Shown: in pieces, positions 1 through 3,611 of the stretch
How positions within the stretch are numbered: the first letter of the stretch is position 1
How the letters are laid out: each line of letters opens with the position of its first letter
Assembly (NCBI GenBank): GCA_003486785.1
Contig: DNFZ01000191.1
Location: 1-5,215 of the forward strand
Source: Clostridiales bacterium
GTDB lineage: Bacteria > Bacillota > Clostridia > Christensenellales > CAG-138
Direction: 5' to 3'
DNA: 5,215 nucleotides
Position numbers and translations under genes: made by a program
The notes under the pieces: model-generated
Database searches by the model: none
What the model was told of the DNA's origin: nothing
The model's input: the letters and a program-made list of their open reading frames with translations, nothing else

Positions 1-667
1 GCAGCGTAATCTGAAAAAACGTCTGTCTTGGCGACGCGCCGTCGATCTCCGCCGCCTCGAAAAGCTCCGGATTGATGCCCAGCACGCCCGAGATCAGAAT
101 GATCGTGGTGTATCCATACCACTGCCAGAACTGGATAAACGCGACGACGATTTTCGCCGCCCACGGGCTGGTGGTAAAGTCAAACGGTTTTGATATCAGA
201 TTGAGCGACTGCAAAAGGTTGTTGACAGGGCCAATCGGGTAACCGAAGAGTGACGCATATAGAATCGCAACGGTTGCCGCTGTGATGATATTGGGCAGAT
301 AGAAAAGCACCTTGAACATACCCTGGCCGTGGATCTTCCGCCTGCGATTAGTAAACCAAGCCGTGAGCAGCAGCGCAAGCCCGATCTGCGGGATGAAGTT
401 CATCACCCAAATGACGATCGTATTGACCAGCGAGGCGCGAAATGTCTTGTTGTTCAGAATACTGATGAAATTCTCAAACGGGTTCTCCAGAAAATTGAAC
501 GATGTCGCTACGACACCTTTAAAATCCGTAAATCCGATAACGGCGGTAAACACCGTTGGATACAGCATAAAAATGAGAAACACGATGACAAAGGGCAGAC
601 TGAATAGATAGCCGTACTTGGCGTAGCTAACGCCCTTTTGCTTGTGTTGCGTTTGGCTGCGAGGCAT
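1..667 (-). CDS. ABC sugar transporter permease, MalF/UgpA type (partial, C-terminus beyond window)
   Basis: Inner-membrane permease subunit of a CUT1-type carbohydrate importer; it should form a heterodimer with a second permease and receive sugar from the binding protein encoded just upstream. The frame opens at ATG 667-665 and stays open to the window edge, giving 222 residues of an expected roughly 290-310. Hydrophobic segments lie at about residues 17-44, 78-105, 118-146 and 170-198. The cytoplasmic EAA loop, which docks the ATPase, starts at E204-A-A and continues with D209-G210-A and the I-x-L spacing up to residue 222, where the window ends just before the expected Pro. The N-terminus is short, basic and polar, as usual for this family. 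The start is supported by a GGGGGA-type ribosome binding site 5-13 bases upstream. It follows the binding protein by 119 bases on the same strand, so they are probably one operon. Substrate cannot be read from this subunit. Confidence 0.93.
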   Translation of the reverse strand, partial: MPRSQTQHKQKGVSYAKYGYLFSLPFVIVFLIFMLYPTVFTAVIGFTDFKGVVATSFNFLENPFENFISILNNKTFRASLVNTIVIWVMNFIPQIGLALLLTAWFTNRRRKIHGQGMFKVLFYLPNIITAATVAILYASLFGYPIGPVNNLLQSLNLISKPFDFTTSPWAAKIVVAFIQFWQWYGYTTIILISGVLGINPELFEAAEIDGASPRQTFFQITL

Positions 668-672
668 GACCG

Positions 673-681
673 CTTCCCCCT
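673..681 (-). promoter_or_regulatory. Ribosome binding site of the permease gene
   Basis: On the minus strand this reads AGGGGGAAG, ending five bases before the ATG at 667. It supports that ATG as the start and shows the permease is translated independently of the binding-protein gene. Confidence 0.7.
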
Positions 682-712
682 ATGGCGCAGATTTGGATTG
701 AATAATGAGGTT

Positions 713-739
713 GTGGACGGACGAAAGCGCTCCGTCCGC
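713..739 (-). promoter_or_regulatory. Intercistronic hairpin between binding-protein and permease genes
   Basis: Arms GGACGGA (715-721) and TCCGTCC (731-737) pair perfectly over 7 bp. A wobble pair and a G-C pair extend the stem to 713/739, and the loop is 9 nt. On the minus strand the hairpin is followed by ACAACC rather than a T run, so it does not look like an intrinsic terminator. By analogy with malE-malF and other binding-protein/permease junctions it could protect the 3' end of the upstream message and keep the binding protein in excess over the permease. That role is inferred. Confidence 0.6.
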
Positions 740-786
740 CCACATACATCATATACCTATTTTGGTTCGGTGAAAACAGTTGTCTC

Positions 787-2190
787 TTAGTTGGCTTCGA
801 TGCCCAGCGTGTCGACAACAGCCTGCTTGAACGCTTCGATTGCGCCTTCGCGCGTCACGTTGCCAGCAGTGTACTGACGGACCTGGTCACGCCAGAGGTT
901 GTTGATGGTCTCGTCGTACTGGGTCAGGTTCTTGCCGTTTGCAAACTGGTTGGCCGGAACGAACACGTCAAACATGTTCTGGCCGCCGAGGAACGCGAGT
1001 TCGCCATTGGACTTGGCCATGACAACGCCGGAAGCAACGGTGTCTTTCGTGCCGCCTTCGCCGTTGAGCGTGCCGTTGGCCCACATATACTGCAGACCGT
1101 CTTCGCTGGTGTCAAGCGTGATCCACTCGATGAGCTTGGCAACCGCTTCCTTCTTCGCGGAGTCTTTGTTGGCCAGAACCCACGTGCCGCCCCAGAAGAA
1201 GCCGATCGGCGGTTCGCAAACTGCCCAATCGCCATAGGTGCCTTCGCCAGGCGCCGAGCCGCCGGAGTTGCCGGCCATGACGTAGTTGATCAGCCACGCG
1301 GGTCCGAAGTAGCCAAAGATCGGCTGCGCGCCAATGCCCTGGAAATCGGCAAACCAAGCGTCGTTCCAGTCACGGGTGTCGTTGTAATAGCCGCCCTCTT
1401 TGAGCTTCATGGACAGATCGAGGAACGCTTCACGAGCGGGATCGATATAGAGCTTGCCATCGACGATCCAGCCCTTTTCGGAGCTGTTCTCAACCGCATG
1501 CCAGGGATCACCGTCGCCGGAAACAATGCCGTAGCCCTTCGCCTTGAGTTCGGCGGCGGCTTCAAAGAACTTGTCCCATCCCGGGCCGATTTTGCTGGCA
1601 ACGAACGCGGGATCATCAGTTCCCCAGGTGTCGATCGCCAGCGAACGGCGATAGATGAACGCGCTGCCGGTCGCCTGATAGCCAAGGCCGACGAGCGCGC
1701 CGTCGCTCGGACGGGTGCCGATGTCAACGGTGTACTGTGCGATGTCCGCGGCCGCTAATGCGCTTGCAACGTCGATCCCCAGATCGGCGTACGCGGCAGC
1801 ATAGCTGCTCATGTCGCCCTGCGTGTACTTGAGCACGAATGCGGATTCGGCGCAGTACATATCCGGCGCGTCTTTGCCGCCGCCTGCCAGAGCCTGGTCA
1901 AGCGCGGGCTGATAGAGACCATCGGTGGTGGCGATGATGGTCGCATTGATGGTGTAGCCGAAATCCGGATGCATTTCGATATACTTCTCCAGCATCTTGG
2001 GGACCTCGTCCGTGAACGTCATGATGTTGATGACCTTGTCACCATCTGCTGCCGGAGCGGCGGCAGGGGCTTCCGCAGACCCGGTGGCGGGTGCGTCAGC
2101 AGCGGGTGCTACCGTTGCGGCGGGTGCGCAGGCGGCTAAACTAGCCAGTGCCAGCACGAGAGACAGAATGATCGCGAATGTCTTTTTCAT
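787..2190 (-). CDS. ABC transporter sugar-binding lipoprotein (family 1 extracellular solute-binding protein)
   Basis: Extracellular, membrane-anchored substrate receptor of a CUT1 carbohydrate importer, 467 residues. The start was set at ATG 2190-2188 because it gives a classic lipoprotein signal: MKKT, a hydrophobic stretch at residues 5-19, and lipobox L18-A-A-C21, with Cys21 as the lipidated residue. An Ala/Pro-rich tether (about residues 22-50) follows, and then the mature domain begins around VINIMTF (53-59). Length and overall pattern fit this family; aromatic residues around 295-340 (for example the FFWGGTW stretch near 331-337) are typical of sugar-stacking surfaces. An upstream in-frame ATG at 2304 would add 38 residues that destroy the signal peptide and overlaps the promoter, so it was rejected. 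Ribosome binding sites lie at 2203-2210 (AGGAGGAG) and possibly closer (AGGA, 2195-2198). The gene heads the leftward operon with the permease. The ligand is not readable from sequence; the GH3 neighbour suggests a beta-linked oligosaccharide. Confidence 0.94.
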   Translation of the reverse strand: MKKTFAIILSLVLALASLAACAPAATVAPAADAPATGSAEAPAAAPAADGDKVINIMTFTDEVPKMLEKYIEMHPDFGYTINATIIATTDGLYQPALDQALAGGGKDAPDMYCAESAFVLKYTQGDMSSYAAAYADLGIDVASALAAADIAQYTVDIGTRPSDGALVGLGYQATGSAFIYRRSLAIDTWGTDDPAFVASKIGPGWDKFFEAAAELKAKGYGIVSGDGDPWHAVENSSEKGWIVDGKLYIDPAREAFLDLSMKLKEGGYYNDTRDWNDAWFADFQGIGAQPIFGYFGPAWLINYVMAGNSGGSAPGEGTYGDWAVCEPPIGFFWGGTWVLANKDSAKKEAVAKLIEWITLDTSEDGLQYMWANGTLNGEGGTKDTVASGVVMAKSNGELAFLGGQNMFDVFVPANQFANGKNLTQYDETINNLWRDQVRQYTAGNVTREGAIEAFKQAVVDTLGIEAN

Positions 2191-2202
2191 TGCTTCCTGA
2201 TA

Positions 2203-2210
2203 CTCCTCCT
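2203..2210 (-). promoter_or_regulatory. Ribosome binding site of the binding-protein gene
   Basis: Minus strand AGGAGGAG, 12 bases before the ATG at 2190, which is slightly long spacing. A second, closer AGGA occurs at 2198-2195. Together they favour the start at 2190 over the upstream ATG at 2304. Confidence 0.7.
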
Positions 2211-2214
2211 TTAA

Positions 2215-2233
2215 AATTGCGTCACGGTGAACA
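2215..2233 (+). repeat. Leader repeat copy A (possible operator)
   Basis: AATTGCGTCACGGTGAACA. It matches copy B at 2271-2290 apart from one extra G and a missing AT pair. It contains the inverted repeat TCAC-G-GTGA. It lies within the transcribed leader of the binding-protein gene, roughly 70-85 bases downstream of the predicted transcription start. It could be a repressor site or a leftover duplication; no regulator is identified. Confidence 0.5.
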
Positions 2234-2270
2234 CAGCGGGAGTTATTCAATTTGGTAAAATAGAACCCTG

Positions 2271-2290
2271 AATTCGTCACGATGTGAACA
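2271..2290 (+). repeat. Leader repeat copy B (possible operator)
   Basis: AATTCGTCACGATGTGAACA, the partner of copy A, 56 bases away. It contains TCAC-GAT-GTGA. Its left part also faces an inverted half copy, GTGACACAATT at 2296-2306, so the segment 2271-2306 is an imperfect inverted repeat that spans the predicted transcription start near 2300. That is a typical place for a repressor to bind, but the function is inferred. Confidence 0.5.
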
Positions 2291-2306
2291 TGGAAGTGAC
2301 ACAATT

Positions 2307-2335
2307 ATTATAGGTTGTGCTTAAGTTTAAGTCAA
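2307..2335 (-). promoter_or_regulatory. Strong sigma-A promoter for the sugar-importer operon
   Basis: On the minus strand: TTGACT (-35, 2335-2330), a 17-base spacer, and a perfect TATAAT (-10, 2312-2307). The predicted start is near 2300, leaving a leader of about 110 bases before the binding-protein ATG. An inverted repeat CTTAA-GT-TTAAG (2320-2331) lies in the spacer and touches the -35 box, so a protein bound there would block or modulate this promoter. Confidence 0.85.
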
Positions 2336-2345
2336 GATTGTTTTT

Positions 2346-2372
2346 GAAATTAATTTGCTTAAGCTTAATTTC
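2346..2372. promoter_or_regulatory. AT-rich palindromic element between the divergent promoters
   Basis: GAAATTAA (2346-2353) and TTAATTTC (2365-2372) form 8-bp inverted arms around an 11-base centre. Nested within is the perfect 10-bp palindrome TTAAGCTTAA (2359-2368). The core CTTAAGCTTAAT (2358-2369) closely repeats CTTAAGTTTAAG (2320-2331), which overlaps the leftward promoter. The element sits between the -35 boxes of the two divergent promoters, a natural place for a shared activator or repressor. No regulator gene is visible in the window. Confidence 0.5.
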
Positions 2373-2384
2373 GCAGCGTCTATA

Positions 2385-2413
2385 TTGACTTCAAGCCGTG
2401 TATGGGGCAGAAT
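2385..2413 (+). promoter_or_regulatory. Probable promoter of the desulfurase-like gene
   Basis: TTGACT (2385-2390), a 17-base spacer, then CAGAAT (2408-2413), which matches four of six -10 consensus bases. The predicted start is near 2420, about 30 bases before the ATG at 2451. It is weaker than the divergent importer promoter. An AAGGAG-like ribosome binding site lies between them at about 2430-2435, with longer than usual spacing. Confidence 0.5.
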
Positions 2414-2450
2414 AATGTAAAGAGGTAAGGAAGGAGCGAAACTAGGACGT

Positions 2451-3413
2451 ATGATCTATCTCGACTATGCGGCAACTTCCCCCATAAATCCCGCTGTACT
2501 AGATGAAATGCATGCCGTTTCGCGCGATTTTTACGCAAACCCTTCCTCATTATATTGCATCGGCTATTCTGCAAAGAAAATCCTGCACGCGAGCCGTCTC
2601 GCACTGGCAGCCTCCATCCATGCCGAAAACGACGAAATCGTTTTCACTTCCGGCGGGACGGAGGGCAACAATCTCGCGCTTTTCGGCGTTTTGCGCGCAA
2701 GCCGGCAGAAAAGGCATTTCATCGTCGGCAGCACGGAGCATCACAGCGTTCTTTCCGCGGCGCGTGCGCTGGAGCGCGACGGGTTTTCTCTGACCTTGCT
2801 CCCCTGCGATCGCGCGGGCCTTTATTCGTCGGACGCGCTGCGCCGCGCGATCCGCCCGGATACCGCGCTGGTTAGCCTCCAGATTGCAAATAACGAGACC
2901 GGCGTGATGCAACCCATCGCGGAAATCGGCGCCATCACGCGCGAAAGGCGCATACCGCTGCATTGCGACTCGGTTGCAGCCTATTGCCATATCCCGATCG
3001 ATGTGCGCGCGCTCAAGATCGATCTGCTTACGACATCCGCGCATAAGGCAGGCGGCCCGCGCGGCGTGGGGTTTCTATACATTCGCAACGAAATCCCTGT
3101 CGTTCCGCTGCTTTTTGGCGGCCAACAAGAGCGCGCGCTGCGCCCGGGCACAGAGAACCTGCCTTCCATTGCGGGCTTTGCAAAGGCCCTCTCCTGCGTT
3201 ACGCCCCCTGCATGCAGCGATGTGCGCGATCGCTTACAAGCACAGCTCAGTCAGCTTTTTCCCGCCTGCCGCGTCAATGGCATCGAAGCGCCGCGTCTGC
3301 CGCATATCCTGAGCGTCACACTGCCCGGCATCTCTGCAGAGCGCCTCTTGTATCACCTATCCTCGTCTGGCATCTTTGCCTCTGCACGCTCAGCCTGCGC
3401 CGGCGGCGAGTGA
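2451..3413 (+). CDS. Cysteine desulfurase-like class V aminotransferase (NifS/IscS type), interrupted by in-frame TGA
   Basis: PLP enzyme family that removes sulfur from cysteine as an enzyme-bound persulfide, feeding Fe-S cluster, thio-tRNA or selenium metabolism; cytoplasmic. Visible motifs: N-terminal IYLDYAAT (2-9), NPSS (30-33), SGGTEGNN (67-74), catalytic-type His97 in EHHSV, NNETG (147-151), H171-x-D173, Schiff-base Lys199 in SAHKxxGPxGxG, GGxxERxxRPGTEN (223-236), and catalytic-loop Cys316 in SAC. The normal frame stops at TGA 3411-3413 after 320 residues, about 55 short of the family's usual 375-390, although the same frame continues with family-like sequence. Two conserved positions differ: the Gln expected near 176 (IscS Gln183) is Ala, and the Gly before SAC is Arg313. 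The start fits the family N-terminus. It may be a nonsense pseudogene, a selenoprotein, or a functional short form. It is transcribed toward the GH3 gene and divergently from the importer. The family call is firm; the activity is not. Confidence 0.88.
   Translation: MIYLDYAATSPINPAVLDEMHAVSRDFYANPSSLYCIGYSAKKILHASRLALAASIHAENDEIVFTSGGTEGNNLALFGVLRASRQKRHFIVGSTEHHSVLSAARALERDGFSLTLLPCDRAGLYSSDALRRAIRPDTALVSLQIANNETGVMQPIAEIGAITRERRIPLHCDSVAAYCHIPIDVRALKIDLLTTSAHKAGGPRGVGFLYIRNEIPVVPLLFGGQQERALRPGTENLPSIAGFAKALSCVTPPACSDVRDRLQAQLSQLFPACRVNGIEAPRLPHILSVTLPGISAERLLYHLSSSGIFASARSACAGGE
3411..3413 (+). other. In-frame TGA: candidate selenocysteine codon or nonsense mutation
   Basis: This TGA is codon 321, five residues after catalytic Cys316. 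The upstream frame carries the SAC loop; the downstream frame carries P-S-H-V-L at the same distance from the Cys as in E. coli IscS (Pro at Cys+7). Because frame and spacing are preserved, a frameshift is ruled out and a single-base event or recoding is left. Other genes here use TGG for Trp and have no internal TGA, so genome-wide reassignment of TGA is not supported. Confidence 0.6.
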
Positions 3414-3414
3414 A

Positions 3415-3443
3415 GCCCGTCGCATGTGCTCACCGCCATGGGT
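3415..3443 (+). promoter_or_regulatory. Hairpin immediately after the in-frame TGA (candidate bacterial SECIS)
   Basis: GCCCGT (3415-3420) can pair with ATGGGT (3438-3443) over six pairs including two G-U wobbles. After a C-C mismatch, GC (3422-3423) pairs with GC (3435-3436), and a small inner stem can leave a GCTC loop (3428-3431) that begins with G. The hairpin starts one base after the TGA, as bacterial SECIS elements do, but the apical loop is only about 14 bases from the TGA, a little short of the spacing usually described. A chance fold in coding sequence is quite possible. Confidence 0.25.
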
Positions 3444-3447
3444 CTCT

Positions 3448-3488
3448 CCCCGGAAGAAGCGAGCGCAACGGTGCGCTTTTCTTCGGGG
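3448..3488 (+). other. Long imperfect hairpin in the desulfurase continuation
   Basis: CCCCGGAAGAA (3448-3458) pairs with TTCTTCGGGG (3479-3488) with one bulged G, and an inner GCGC/GCGC stem (3463-3466 with 3473-3476) closes a six-base loop. Only TTT follows before GG, so it is a poor intrinsic terminator. It may attenuate transcription toward the GH3 gene or affect message stability. Confidence 0.4.
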
Positions 3489-3574
3489 TTTGGAAATAAA
3501 TTAAGTGATGCGGACACAACATCTAGCGCAATCGATTTCGTTATGCGCAATGGAAACTGTACTCCAGGTTCGCA

Positions 3575-3600
3575 TGCTTAATTTTTACTTATTTTAAGCA
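3575..3600 (+). promoter_or_regulatory. Inverted repeat just upstream of the GH3 ribosome binding site
   Basis: TGCTTAA (3575-3581) and TTAAGCA (3594-3600) are perfect 7-bp arms around 12 AT-rich bases. The right arm's last A is also the first base of AGGAGG. The GCTTAA core recalls the CTTAAG-type elements in the divergent control region, so it could be a regulator site or a weak hairpin affecting translation. No convincing -35/-10 pair was found in 3480-3600. Confidence 0.4.
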
Positions 3601-3605
3601 GGAGG
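3600..3605 (+). promoter_or_regulatory. Ribosome binding site of the GH3 gene
   Basis: A perfect AGGAGG with six bases before the ATG at 3612, which fixes the start and predicts efficient translation. Confidence 0.88.
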
Positions 3606-3611
3606 TCATCC

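Larger units (their letters stand above)
3414..3581 (+). pseudogene. In-frame C-terminal continuation of the desulfurase-like gene after the TGA
   Basis: 55 codons ending at TAA 3579-3581. The translation starts SPSHVLTAMGLSPEEA and continues with a VRFSSG segment, matching the conserved PSHVL-xAMGLSxEEA and RFSxG elements that follow the catalytic loop in NifS/IscS proteins. With the TGA read through, the protein would be 376 residues, the normal family size. The last part (after about 3500) is less typical. If TGA is a plain stop this is a pseudogene remnant; if it is selenocysteine this is the C-terminal domain. The reading frame ends 30 bases before the GH3 start, the kind of spacing seen within operons. 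Confidence 0.75.

Noticed and set aside
312..611. Plus-strand open frames of 92 and 99 codons over the permease region
   Set aside because: The minus-strand frame encodes a clear permease with membrane segments and an EAA loop, so these are shadows.
713..739. Intrinsic terminator after the binding-protein gene
   Set aside because: The stem is GC-rich but is not followed by a T run on the minus strand.
2191..2304. Upstream in-frame ATG at 2304 adding 38 residues to the binding protein
   Set aside because: The extension overlaps the -10 region and the predicted transcription start, lacks a good ribosome binding site, and would bury the lipoprotein signal peptide that begins at 2190.
2550..3044. 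Antisense open frame (164 codons) within the desulfurase-like gene
   Set aside because: It lies entirely opposite conserved PLP-enzyme motifs and has no recognisable product.
3411..3413. Genome-wide reassignment of TGA to Trp or Gly
   Set aside because: The other three genes contain no internal TGA and use TGG for Trp, which argues against a variant genetic code.
3401..3420. Frameshift as the cause of the truncated desulfurase
   Set aside because: The family sequence continues in the same frame with correct spacing after the TGA, so an insertion or deletion is not needed.
3480..3600. Dedicated sigma-A promoter for the GH3 gene
   Set aside because: Candidate boxes such as TTCGCA with TATTTT have poor spacing (15 bases) and would start transcription at the ribosome binding site; no acceptable pair was found.
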